NCBI GenBank assembly: GCA_015501075.1
Contig: JADNYJ010000208.1
Location: 1 to 63,539, forward strand
DNA length: 63,539 nucleotides
Direction of reading: 5' to 3'
Source of the DNA: Gymnopilus junonius
Taxonomy: Eukaryota; Basidiomycota; Agaricomycetes; Agaricales; Galerinaceae
Shown here: positions 23,967 to 35,311 of the stretch, in pieces
Numbering within the stretch: the first letter of the stretch is position 1
How the letters are laid out: the number at the start of each line of letters is the position of its first letter
Notes under the pieces: model-generated
What the model was told of the DNA's origin: nothing
The model's input: only the letters and a program-made list of their open reading frames with translations
The model's database searches: none
Position numbers and translations under genes: made by a program

Positions 23967-25254
23967 CAGCGAAACAGATGAAGGGATAGATAGTGTAGTA
24001 GTCTCTTTGAAGGCGGTGCAAGATATATCAGAATAGAACTGGCATGTTCACCCACGCCCATCTTTCGCAGGTGAGTTACAAGAATAGGACTCAGGCTGTC
24101 ACCGTGATTTGAACCGTGCCCGAAAGCCCATCGGGGCAGCTATTTGGATAGAATTCAGACCAAAATACCTCACAACAGAGTAATATCATGGCTACTTGGA
24201 TTGAGATACAATCTGAAAGTTAACGACCTTGATTTTTCTTCTCGCGACGTGTAGTACATCAGAACGGCGGAATGTTTTGCTAACGCAAATCAAATTAGGT
24301 ACACTCAAGAACGATATTCTTTATTCTCGTTACAAGGCATGTTTCTTGCCACCTAATCAAGATAGAGTTTTCCACGTTATCATTCGGGTTTGCAGCAATC
24401 GAGCGAACAGTCATATATAACTGAGATAGTACAAATTCCAGGCATAGGCTGCACTAGAATACCTACAAAGAGTCTTAGTGGGTGTTCGGCAAATGACTAT
24501 CTGACGCACCAGGTCCTGAAGTATCAATTTCTACAGTTCATCTCCACCTCTCTTTATCCTTTGCTTCGGTATTTGCTCCTCGACGTGTATCACACCTGGA
24601 GTGCTATTTAGCCCGTCCAACACAGTTCCTTTTGCTTGCAGCCAATTAGGCTTGGGCATGCTGTATAGATGTACGTCTTCAAGCTCCCCAACCCGGCCAT
24701 GGTAGAATAGTCCTGGATACATGCCGGCGAGATCTGAGGGTGACCCTTGAAAGGGAGACGCAGAAGAGAATGTCACAGAGAGATATGAATTCGCGTTGTG
24801 GTCCATTTGGTGAGGCATCGTTGTTATGATTGACGTTCAGGCGTGGCGGTGGGCCATTTCACAGTCAATGTCAGTATTCCAGGTCAGCCTGGTCAGGAAC
24901 AAGAGGGAGCACATGATTCGAATTTGACTACGACATCATCATCATCGCAGCCAAAAATAATTCACTGCCAATTGGTCTAGACCGGACAAAAAATAGCAAG
25001 AAATATTGAAGAAATATGTGGTGGCTCTCTAGCCTGTAGTACGTAGTAATGCAATTGCGCAATGAAAACAACGAAAAGCCCATGAAGTCAAAGGATGTGC
25101 CCAAATTCAGAGATGGTCAACTGACGAGACGAGGTGCACGTCAAATCTAGCGTGTGATTGAGGCAATCGGAAAGATTTTCCTCGCTGCCTCTTGACATGG
25201 GCCACAATTTTCTACCTTCCTGTTCAGCCTTCAGAATTCACTCCGCACACTCCC
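23967..25254. other. Spacer, possibly with one small gene
   Basis: Promoter of the F-box gene followed by sequence without a recognised gene, apart from the small minus-strand frame at 24531-24818. A GGTTCAAATC box near 24105 (minus strand) looks like a tRNA T-loop but its stem does not pair. Confidence 0.4.
24531..24818 (-). CDS. Small hypothetical ORF, possibly a gene fragment
   Basis: A 95-aa frame from an ATG at 24818, reading MPHQMDHNANSYLSVTFSSA and ending KQRIKRGGDEL. Its composition is protein-like (VGELEDVHLYSMPKPNW), not low-complexity. I recognise no family and see no upstream exon. It may be the last exon or a remnant of a larger gene. Confidence 0.3.
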   Translation of the reverse strand: MPHQMDHNANSYLSVTFSSASPFQGSPSDLAGMYPGLFYHGRVGELEDVHLYSMPKPNWLQAKGTVLDGLNSTPGVIHVEEQIPKQRIKRGGDEL

Positions 25255-26819
25255 TCACTCTCTGATCTTCCTAGAACGTTGTTGAATTTCAAGGAGCTTG
25301 ATCGTTTGCTCCCATTTCCACTTATCTTTCCCTGTACTTTGATTTATTTGTGAGTTAATCTCTGGAAAGAGTCGATCCAGGCAGGCGGCTAAATGGAAAG
25401 GATCTTTTGGTGGGAAAGATTTGTAGTAGAACTCGAGAGTAGAGACTTTGCTAGAGAGGATTGGGATGTCTTGGATCACAGGAGGATCTTTACAATCCAC
25501 GTTGAGTTTCAAATTGTTGAGGTTGGGCAACCCGGAAGCCAGTTCGATCAAGCAGTCAAAACTGATGACTGGTGAAAAAAGTTCAAGGGACGTCATAAGA
25601 GGCCAAGCGTGGATGATTGCAGCACAATCAGCTTTAGACACCGATTGGAGGAGACCTGCGATACAGAGAGAGGTAAGGTGAAGCGTGAAGAGCATTGGAA
25701 TGGAGGCCAACGTCAAGCAGCTCATTCCAGGTGAATCGATAACCCGAACAAATATCGTTAAAGATCTGAAATGGACCATTGTCGCTTGATGCAAAGATAG
25801 CAGAAAGTCGCGCCAATGAGCGACCTCTGATGTCTGCATTGGTTCAATCTGGCTATATGATATGTAGAGACTCTGTAGGCGAGGAAATGGCGTGGCAGAA
25901 AAGAGTATTGTCAATCGATTCATGGCTTGAAAGGTATGAGATTCGAACTGCATGGCCGTTAGCGCATCAAAGGCATGCAAAGGAGCCCGAAGCTGCCTGT
26001 TGGGAAAGAACTCGACATAGCCCATTATATGAAGTCGAGAAAGCGTTGAATGCGACGAAAAGTTTTCGAAAAAGGATGGGTCAATGCCCACAACCAAATG
26101 GTTTTCTACCGTGTGGCACACAGACAGGTGCTTGAGACATGACATCCGAACAATGGCTTGCAAGCACGCTTCAGATATCGAGCACGACAATTTGAGGTAT
26201 GAAATTTGAGGCGATTTTTACGAAAGTGTGGCTAGAAACTTCTCAATATTTCCGCCGCTTTTTTCGTGCGCTGGAAAATCAACGAAGACCGCCTGAAGAC
26301 TGGGGGCCACAAATACATGAAGTTTGGGGTGATACGATGTGCTGAAAAAATACTTCAGCGAGGGCAGGATGCCGGTATGATTGCCAGTTTGCATAAGTCG
26401 AACACAAAAGGTCATATTTTTTCGATCCCAGTAACAATGGTGATACAATCTGATTCTGTTCGCATAGGAAAAGAAAGCAACACAGTCGATGGGCTTAAGG
26501 TTCAATTTCACCTGGCAAATAATTAATTGAAATCCGTCAGTATGAACTAAAAACGTACGGCATTTGAAGGGTCATATCCCTCGAGGAGTGAAAACAGAGG
26601 AGTCAAGTCGTTCATGGCCCACCACAATGCATCGAGGGCTGGCTCCTTGAACGCTTGACACGTCAAGGCAAGATTAAGGAGAACACTCCTCTCTTCTCGC
26701 CGAACTTCGTAGTCATATGCAGAGTTCAAGTAAAGTTCAATGTCATTGCCATGTAAAATTAGCCTAAAGTTGCCGAAAATCAGCTGTATTATTTCCTGGA
26801 TGGTGAGGGCGTGATGCAT
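25255..26819 (-). pseudogene. F-box-like protein gene with an in-frame stop
   Basis: The start at 26819 gives MHHALTIQEIIQLIFGNF, a typical agaric F-box opening, then NLALTCQAFKEPALDALWW. A GT-AG intron (about 26512-26560) joins DPSNA to VKLNLKPIDCVAFFSYANR. The frame then runs through LRR-like segments but meets TAA at 26218-26220, between EKFLATLS and KSPQISYLKLS, and continues in the same frame for 311 more codons to 25255. An intron over the stop (GTAAAA to TTGCAAG, 66 nt) would remove a good leucine-rich segment, so a nonsense mutation seems more likely. Without the stop the product would be a full-length F-box/LRR protein of about 500 aa. Confidence 0.7.
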
Positions 26820-27903
26820 GAATAAACCTAGGATCATTCAAATTGGTGATAAATGACTGCATAATAAATACTGCAAAAATAAATTTAGACTTACAGTACG
26901 GACGTTAAAACAATAGTTGTGGCTTTCAGTCCAGTGTTTCGGTGTACTGGGTCTGGTCAACGAGCATCATGGAAATTTTCATGAGCGCCGCTTCGGCGAA
27001 TTTGAATCGCCGTGGTAAGACGCGCATGATGGTATGTTTGAAAGACTAGAGTAGGTCAGGCCGCCATAGCGCCGCACCTACTTTGGAGAAACACTCTACA
27101 ATGAACCGGCGGGCGTAGCAGCAACTCGAGTCTGATGATAGTTGTGAATTGCGAGCCGGGAGTCGGAAATCGGCCTCTTTAGTCCGACTTGCCTTGCATA
27201 GTGGACGATGTCTTGAACTTTCCCTCCTCAAACGTTACATAAGGAGGTGGTGCACAAAAATCTGATTAGCTTTCGCGGATTAGATGTTGATTCGCATTGC
27301 CTATCCACCGTCCGTCCTCTAGGAGCAAACTCTAATGGAGAAGGAGTACCGTGAAAAGGAAAGGAACAAAAAGGAGAAAACACGACAATGACTCGAAAAG
27401 GTAAGAAATTATGAGTAGATGGAATCATATCATATATGAGCACCTTCTCGAACTCTAGTGGCGGACCATACAGTAATAAGTTAATTTCAGAGTGCTAGAT
27501 CAAGACGGAAGTCGACCTGATATGACACCGGATTATTTATAACGAAAGTTTGATGAATTCAGAAAGTATTAAACCTCACAACCATTGACTAAGGCTTCCG
27601 AGGAATACAAATCCTGGAAGTCGACCTTGCATATAGAACTCAAGAAAGACAAGCAGAGGGACAGCCCTTCCAAATGCCCTACTGTATCCAGGAGAAATCG
27701 TATGGGCGCCTATCGCTCCAAAAAGAAGGCGATTGAGTTTGATTGTATGCCTGCGGCGTAGTAGTTGGATCATGCGACACCTTTTAGCTTCACTGCCTGC
27801 AGAAAGGATAGGTTATGCTCAAGAGATGTATGATAACACCATGAGCCGCAGTACTCGGATAGAAGGTCGGAGAAGACCTATTGCAATCTATATGAAGCAT
27901 TAG
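26820..27903. other. Spacer
   Basis: No gene, repeat or RNA is recognised. A few short minus-strand frames (27046-27231, 27228-27443) lack motifs and splice partners. Confidence 0.4.
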
Positions 27904-29225
27904 ATGCAGGTGAAGAACACGCCTCTAGCACAGAAACCATGTCCTGCACCTCCTCTCGCTGCAGCAATAACGTTCTTGCCACTTTTGTGCTTCATTCTAC
28001 TTAAACGTCCTATCGTTTCCAGTTCAGATACCCAAAATATAGCAAACAAAAAGCATCCTTCACTTACCAAAGCCTACTCTCTGAGGTGAAGGAGGTGTTA
28101 AACCCAGTCGGTCGCAACGTCGAGGAACAACTAGCGGAGAGGGCACTTGCGAATCAAAGGCTTGTTCGCGCCCTGCATTTATCCAACACCTTCGTTAGTT
28201 CAGATGCGGCAGTACACAAGGTCTTTGTTGCACATGCGCAGCATCTGCTGAAAGGCGCCCAACGTCGAGGATGGGAGCAGTTTCGTAATACAGCCACAGA
28301 AGCCGTGCAATGGCAATTATTCTCGCTCACCTACCAATCGGCCCCATCCGAGTCGACAAAGCAACTACAGGAAGCGACATACGGCTTTGATTCATTCGTC
28401 CAAAACGTAGCTCTCGTCGTCGTCCTTACTGGACTTCTCCAAGTCAACAGGCCGCTCCATTTATTTCCCCATAACGATGTCACTCTCATAGCCAAGCATA
28501 TCACAATGCTCTGGGCATTGTCCAAGAAAGGTGATCCCATACCTCCCATCCTCCTCGAAGACCTTACTGCGCGCCTGCATAACCTGGTGCGGGTTAACGG
28601 AGAAGACGACGAGCAACATCTATCAAGTCCGTTGGATTTTGTGATTCCAGCTTGGGAAACGCTCTGGAGGGTGGTGGCTACTACAGTAGCATATACGTAT
28701 GGAAATAAGGATATGGAGGAAGCGTTTGAAACCTTCAACGCTTGTCCGTCAGATGAGAGTTTCCGACTACTGCATGGGGATAAACCACTCAGCGTCAAAG
28801 GCATTATAAGCGAAGCCATGCGTTTACATCCTCCTTCGAAACATATCAGCAGGTTAAGGAAGTGGAAATGGTGTCCTTCCTTCGTTGCGCGATGGATCGG
28901 ACGAGAGACACTGGCATATAGGCGACAAGCAAACATCGAGCGACTCCTCCGATGTGAACCTTTGTGGGGTAATGATGCAGATGAGTTTAGGCCGTCTAGA
29001 CACCATCCGTTTGAAGGCTTTCCGGAACAAGTCGAAGCAATGAATTTTGTATTTGGTCATGGACCCTTGCGCTGCATCGCGAGTTCGTGGGCTCCTGTCG
29101 CAGGTGGAGTTATCGCTGGAGCCATACTTGAACAGCTCGAACTGAACAGTTACGAATTACATGTAGGGCCTAGCATTGGTGGACGAGAAGGCTGGACGGA
29201 TTGGGCTGTAGTAAAGAGGATCTGA
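27904..29225 (+). CDS. Cytochrome P450-like protein, N-terminal exon out of frame
   Basis: The body (from about 28086, 379 codons) carries the P450 signatures in order: an I-helix segment PAWETLWRV, the K-helix ExxR as EAMRLHPPSKHISR, a meander element DEFRPSRHH, and the haem loop FGHGPLRCIAS with the cysteine ligand. It ends shortly after, as usual. The body has no ATG of its own near the start and opens with GTG. Upstream, ATG 27904 opens a frame with a membrane-anchor-like AAITFLPLLCFILL that reaches TKAYSLR and a stop at 28087-28089, one frame away from the body. A one-base indel or an unusual short intron must lie near 28080. The total of about 440 aa is somewhat short for a fungal P450 (about 500). 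The substrate is unknown. Confidence 0.75.
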
Positions 29226-29305
29226 ATAATGATTTAAAGTCGAACTTTCAGTAGGAAATCATGTTTACTAACCTGAAGTATCAAATAAGTACTATTTGCA
29301 GAAAT

Positions 29306-30199
29306 TCATCTAGTATGCGTGTGCCACCAAGGCTTCCCTATGACACTGCGACTCCACATACTTATCGCTTCTTGAATAGATATCATACTAAATAAAGCTA
29401 GCCGTAATGGTTCGTGCAGTACAACTCTGTTATCGGCCTTTTGAAGTTCCTTTAGCGCGTTCATAATGCCTTCGTAAAGAGCTACGAGTTGCACGAATTC
29501 GTCTCCTGGCCTATTGGGCGCATGAATATATATACTTTCTAAATGACTTGGTAGGGCTAAATCTTTATCTGTTAACAGCGACATCCATTCATTTGCGACA
29601 GCTCCTGAGCGATCAGATGCAGAGATGCAAAGGTGGATCAGAGAAGGTGCCAGCTTCAAGATTTTGTGTATGAGATAGGAAGGAGCGCATGAAGAAGTCA
29701 GGTGTAGGTGCTTCAACGACTTGAATTGTATCTCGAGGTCATGTTCTGCAGATGTTTCTAGTGGCCCATGCAGTGTGAGTTCCTCGAGGACAGGAAGTTC
29801 CACAGGGAGGAGAACGAAAGGCCGATAGAAGACAAAAAAGACGTGGATGATCTTCACCCATTCTGCGATGGCCCGAAGTAGACGCTCGACCGCAGCATAA
29901 GATTCTCTTCTTTGTGTGTATTCAGGAGAGAGAGCTCTAGGATTTGAAGTCGTATGTCGCGAATGGGCGGAAATGAAGATACATTGTACACGCCGTAATT
30001 CTTGGGGTGTATCTTCAATTAGATTAGCAAAAGCAACTAGTTGCTGGTGTCCAACGATGGTCACGGATTGGAACTTGTATGGTCTTGAAGTTTCACTGAT
30101 GTATCGCGAAACAAGAGATAAAGACCGCCCAGTAGTTCCGTCGTCCCGGCAGGCGAAAGAGTATATTTCGCCACAGATTTCTGAAGGACACCGGTCCAT
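29306..30199 (-). CDS. F-box-like protein, short
   Basis: An intact 297-aa frame from ATG 30199. The first 55 residues (MDRCPSEICGEIYSFACRDD, SLSLVSRYISETSRPYKFQSV) match the compact F-box-like form seen in agarics. A helical middle and leucine-rich strands follow (LEELTLHGPLETS, LKHLHLTSSCAPSYL, LIHLCISAS). No intron is seen. It converges on the P450 gene with only 80 bases between stops, and diverges from the gene starting at 30465. Its role as a ubiquitin-ligase adaptor is inferred from the family. Confidence 0.75.
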   Translation of the reverse strand: MDRCPSEICGEIYSFACRDDGTTGRSLSLVSRYISETSRPYKFQSVTIVGHQQLVAFANLIEDTPQELRRVQCIFISAHSRHTTSNPRALSPEYTQRRESYAAVERLLRAIAEWVKIIHVFFVFYRPFVLLPVELPVLEELTLHGPLETSAEHDLEIQFKSLKHLHLTSSCAPSYLIHKILKLAPSLIHLCISASDRSGAVANEWMSLLTDKDLALPSHLESIYIHAPNRPGDEFVQLVALYEGIMNALKELQKADNRVVLHEPLRLALFSMISIQEAISMWSRSVIGKPWWHTHTR

Positions 30200-30464
30200 A
30201 TATAAGTGGATTTCAAGCAGCAGTAAATCTAGAAAGAAAGCGTTAATTTTTTAATTTTATAGGGTCTTCGAAAAGATTGAAAATACGGAGTTGGTCGAAA
30301 GGAAGGTGGTGGTTTGAATAAACCTTTGCTGCGAGCCTGAGTCAGGCTGAGGTCAGCGGCTATCTCCGGCTCGGTCACGAACGGTTCTGGTCTGTTTGAT
30401 CCGTGTCCAATCTCCGTTTGGGTTCCGCCCCGATTGCTCACAGCCGCCCTTCTTTCTCTCCACC

Positions 30465-32706
30465 ATGGCAGCACCCAGCCATGGTAGTCTGGGGGAAAAG
30501 CCTCATGAATCTTTGGTTTATACGACGCAAGAATCCGCCGCAATGGATGAAATCGCCAAGTTGAAGAAAGAGCTTGATGCTCTAAAGAACGCGGTGAGTT
30601 GTACATGTCCGTTGAGCATGCTGTTGCTAACTCTTTGATAATCGCAGAACCCTTTTCGCATGGCAGAACTCGCTATCGAAATTCAGATTGAGCGATTGCG
30701 TGTGGTTGAAATCTCCAATGCACGGGACGCGGCCGTTCAGCGATTATCGGAGGCGTACTGTTCAATCAGACAGAAGAATGAGCTGATCGAGCAATTGCAG
30801 CAAGAGACCATGGACGGAAGAGGAGGCTTATCTGCTGCCCTGACACAGCTTGCTCAGAGTAAAACTGCGGACAATACGGAAGTTGAGGGTTTGAAGACGC
30901 ATATAGCTACTCTGGAAAAGACTGTGGAGGACCTACGTTTGATTATTCGTCAGCAACAGCAACAACAAAATACTATTCCCTCTAAACTCAGTGATCCGCC
31001 CCCTCGGTATGAAGAAAGTGGCGTTCAAAAGGTAAGAATCTTTATATAGTTTGAGAATTTTCTCTGAAAAATTGTACTGCTAGTCGGAAGAAAAATGCAC
31101 ACAGACCGACTTTGAAGAGCCTCGGATAAGTCCTGGGGAGTTAGACGTCAAGGCATGCCATCATTTTTTTTGGGATCTAAATATACTTACGAAAAAGGGT
31201 AGTATATACCACCCGATACAGACGATTCTGCGGAGTTAACCAAGGCGAGAAACCTTGTTCTTGCTGCGATACCCCTTCCTGAAAATGCTCCCGACGCAAC
31301 CTTGAGCGCTATCATAATTCCTCCTCCATTTACTCTCCATGAATTCTTGAATAGCGCTCCACCTGTAAGTCGAAAAGCTTCTCAGACGCAAATTTTCTGA
31401 TTTTTCTTCGTAGGCATTACGAAATTCGTTTGTGCTCTTGTCTGGATTTTAACACCTTTGCCAACGAGGATTATCTTTTAGGTTGTCTAACTATAGGATC
31501 TTACAAGGTATCACAACGCACTGGTGCCCCGAGCGAGAAGAGCACGGATACATGTATGTTCCCGCATTTAAATGCAGCACCAATCCTAGGATTTCCACTG
31601 CTCACCGATGGGCTCCGGTGGATGTTATAGGCCGCATGAATAAGCCGACAGGTGAGTGCATCCTGGCGACGCTCGAAGCGGCTGAGCGGCTGACGGAACA
31701 AACCTTAAGAATGTTTCTTTAATAAGGAAGGTCTATGGTATTATGCTGGGTCATATAAAGCCTTTCGTCTTGATACACTCTCCACGAAGGAATGGATGCA
31801 ATTATCTCCTGAGGTATGCGTATATTGTCTTTTCCAGGCCAATGGTCGCTTCCATCCATTAATATCTACATTTTGTTTTAGGCAACATCTGTCATCGTCA
31901 AAGAAACTATTGTTGGCCGGAAGAACATATCTCCACAAAACACATACGAAACTTCGCAGCTTTATGTAGCCGGCGCTCTCAGGGTAACTTGTGTCGGCCT
32001 CCAATGCGTCGGGTTCAACCAAGAGGTGTACAAGTCTCTTATCGAGTATTCCATCAAGTTCGGCGAGACGAAATGGAAGCCGCTCGCTGCTGCTGCTGCC
32101 GCCGCTGCGACAGCTTCTAATGGAAGCACTCTTCTTGGTTCTCAATCCCCCACAGGCAATGCAGTTGCCCAAAGCACTTCGGGCGTATCTGGACAATCTC
32201 CCCAAAGTGGCATCAAGGCGGCAGCTCTTGCTCGTCATACGCATAGTTATCAAGGGCATCTTCATCGTACTTCCAGCCATCTTAGTACTGGAAGCGCTAG
32301 TAGTTCTCTCAGTCTCGGTCTTAATCTAGGAGGCGACGTCCTGAGCGCGGGGACTTCTGCGGCCAACAGTCCATCTGTACTGTCTTCTAGTAACCCTACG
32401 ACGCCTGCTCACAATTCCTCTCATGCACATTCGCAATCGTATTTTACTCTTCCTGGCACTCCTGCTTCTTTGGGTTCTGGTATGGCTTCCGCGTCGGTCT
32501 CAGTTTCTTCTGGCAGTGGCGTTTTGGGCTTTGGATCTTCGCTCTGGAGTCTCTCAACGACGTCGACTTCTACGCCTGCCACAAGTTTGGGTTTGAACTT
32601 GACTTCCTTCTCCGCTGCGCCTTCTAATATCAACATGAATATGGAAACGGGTGGTGATATTATAAACCCTTCCAAGCAGGTGAACCTTGCAGGCGACAAC
32701 GAGTAA
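30465..32706 (+). CDS. Coiled-coil protein with a DUF6697-like C-terminal domain
   Basis: Eight exons: 30465-30593, 30648-31031, 31084-31152, 31203-31364, 31414-31427, 31482-31651, 31710-31813 and 31882-32706, giving 618 aa in one frame. The start has a strong context (CACCATGG). Residues 25-150 are coiled coil (MDEIAKLKKELDALKN, LEKTVEDLRLIIRQ, then a Gln run). A conserved block follows: ITTHWCPEREEHGYMYVPAF, KEGLWYYAGSYKAFRLDTLS, and a segment ending GLQCVGFNQEVYKSLIEYS. It resembles the agaricomycete DUF6697 domain; the assignment is from memory and moderate. The last 200 residues are Ala/Ser/Thr/Gly-rich and probably disordered. Exon 5 is only 14 nt. Intron 3 fits either a GC-AG site (AAG/GCATGC) or a GTCAAG donor six bases earlier. 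Confidence 0.75.
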
Positions 32707-33219
32707 GGATTTATCGACGGTAAAGTCTCTTTCTGGGCGGTTTGAATTCTTGGGCATCAAAACGCAATAATTTCATTCACGAAATTTGCCTTATCTTTTC
32801 CTCTTTCTCTTCACGGGGCTTGCATTTTGGTTTTCTTTTCTCTTTGATTCACTATCGTCTTGGTTCAGACTTTTGGATACTCATTCTCCATCCGTTCTTG
32901 GTCAGAAATATTGTCATGTGTATATGAGGCCTTACAACAACAACACCACTTTCTGAACTACATACTTGATATCGACTTTGGTAAAAACATAAAAATATTT
33001 ACATCAGGTTGGATACTTCACTTTACTTGACTTCAATTCAAAAAAAAATAGTACTTGTAGACGACAGGATATCCCTCTATCACACATTGCAACCAAGCAT
33101 TATTGTAAATTACATTGAAGTAATTGAATTACGGTTCATGGAGATACCACTCTTCTCCTCAGTATAACCAATCAAAGAGGACGGGTATAAAGCCACCGCT
33201 GCGTTCCTCTTTCCAACAA
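32707..33219. other. Intergenic region between convergent genes
   Basis: A/T-rich 3' region shared by the two convergent genes. No other feature is seen. Confidence 0.5.
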
Positions 33220-34776
33220 TCACAACTTGAGCGCAGGCGCAATAGCCTGCCTTAAAAACCTCGACCCACCATCCAACAAGATATGTGTGCCGGTGACATG
33301 CGCTGACCCAGGCGAAGCAAGGAAGAGAGCAAGACCTGCAATGTCCGAGGGCGCGCCGAACCGCCCTGTGGGTTGGCCCTCATTGAAAGCCTCTGCACCG
33401 GCTGTTTTGAGTCCATAGGCGGTCATTTTGCTTGGGAAGAGACTGGATAACCAAGGATGTGAGTAAGCGAATTTATTTGCAATTTGTTGCCTACCCCGGG
33501 CAAATGGCGTTTACTCTGAAGAGCAAAACAGCCTAGTCAGTTCAATGTACAAGAGCCTCGAAAATCGGAAAGACGTACGTGATATTACTGGAGACGAGCT
33601 TGACCGCAAGCTGCGATGTAAGGTGATTTACTAGATTGGGCTTTGCTAAGAATAGTTCGGGTATTCAGGTTTGAAGAATTATAAATCACCTGCAGCCTTG
33701 CTAGGTTGGTCTATTAAAGAACACCGCGTCGACACGTAATCATCACAGGAAGGATGAGAAGGAGAGAAACAAACGCACAGCTCCATGTTCCATTTCCTTC
33801 TGCACTCAGAGCACCTTCGCTAGCTGGTTCTACCGATGCTGTCGAGGAGATGTTGATGACGCGTCCGGGGTCGAGGTTCGTTGAGTCTTTTGCAAGGAGG
33901 TCGGAGAGACTGCGATATTCGACTGGTCAGATTGATGGACAGTCTATTTAGTTGGCTTCGTAGGACCCACCCAGCAGTCACTATGAGGTTTAAATTGCGT
34001 CAGTTCAGTGGCCCTACATATATGTCAAGAAATACGCACTGTAGAAGATACTCTTCACATTCACATTAAACACGTTATCCCACCCCTTCTCTTCTGGGAA
34101 GTCAAGGAATGGTCCGCCCCATGTGATACCAGAGTTATTCACTAATACATGGAGCTTGTTTTCGCGTTTGCGGAATTCAGCAATGAGCGCGTTGCAGCCT
34201 GCTTTTGACTGTGAACAGAGCAGAGTAAGAGCTTGAAACGGCACTGAGAGAAAATCAGAGGGGCTTCGCACGTACCCCGACGTTGGCCACGAAGTACTCG
34301 GCTTTGGGACCTGTCGCAACTTTGTTGATATCATTAACGGCCTAGACAAGGAAGAGAAGAAGGGTCAGCAAACAAAGCACATAAAATGAAAGTTTATAGG
34401 CCCAGTTACTGATAACCCGGGTGAAGAAGGAAGGAGGTGACTCCAACGTACTTCTTTGAGCTGGTTCTCTTTACGCGCAGCGATGTACACCTTTGCACCG
34501 TTCTGGGCGAATCCGGTCGCAATCATCTTGCCAATCCCGGAGCCTCCGCCGGTAACAAGGACTTTTTCGTTATAAAGTAAAAGTAAACATTAATGAACGG
34601 AAAAATCGAAGACAGAGAAAAGCTTGAGTTATGCTGCCCTTCCGTCGAGAGCCAAGTAAACTCACCGATCTTTCCTTTGACCTTGAACAACGACTCGAGA
34701 CGGAGATCTACATTTCAGTGAATATGTCATCGCTGCTCGAAATATCTCGTGAGATGAAAAACATACCAGACGACAT
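33220..34776 (-). CDS. Short-chain dehydrogenase/reductase (SDR)
   Basis: Ten exons on the minus strand: 34776-34767, 34707-34666, 34561-34452, 34341-34276, 34208-34040, 33922-33779, 33710-33690, 33630-33579, 33515-33495 and 33442-33220. They sum to 858 nt (285 aa) with every phase matching. The protein starts MSSDLRLESLFKVKGK, has the cofactor loop VTGGGSGIG, the NNSG strand motif, the catalytic Ser in INISSTAS and the pair YQPSK (YxxxK). A C-terminal LLDGGSRF segment is typical of classical SDRs. The length is normal for the family. An NAD(P)H-dependent oxidoreductase is expected; the substrate is unknown. Three exons are 10, 21 and 21 nt, and one of these carries the YxxxK motif. The acceptor of exon 6 is the least certain. 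Confidence 0.88.
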
Positions 34777-35311
34777 TACGGTAACACTTTGCGGGTATAG
34801 AAAGATAAAAAAAAGTGGGGAATAAGCTATAAAGGCGGGGTTGGATGAGTGGACGGGACCATGGTTGCCGGTTTCTCGAATACCCGATGCGCACGCCGCA
34901 TCCGTCATCGACAACCTCGGCCACCGAGGCTCCGGCACATCCGGACTGCATCCATGTGACGAACATACCGATAGGGGCCACAAAGTCAGCGAAAAGCGGA
35001 GGCGCAATACATACTGAAAGTCTATGTATTGATAAAGAAGAGAGGGGCGTAAGATTTAGTCTATACTACATGTATTAGTATACACACATATTGGACTCTA
35101 TATTATATGCTGGCAATTTTCCTTGGAATATTACGCCTTGCAGTCAGGCAGAACTCTAAACAACACTTTGACTTGACAATGACAAGTTGCGGCTTGCCCT
35201 TCCCGACCGCTCAGACAGCTTGTGAAAAGCATTAGGAACCCGTCTGACAGGAGCCAGTTAGAAGCCGAAATACTCACCAATGGGCAAAAGCAACTTTATT
35301 TGACTTGACAT

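Noticed and set aside
24050..24130. tRNA-like T-loop box GGTTCAAATC on the minus strand
   Set aside because: The flanking T-stem does not pair (CACGG occurs as a direct, not inverted, repeat), and no anticodon or acceptor arm could be found.
26152..26217. 66-nt intron removing the TAA in the F-box gene
   Set aside because: It has GT and AG ends, but it would delete a good leucine-rich segment that continues in frame, so an internal stop is the simpler reading. Not fully excluded.
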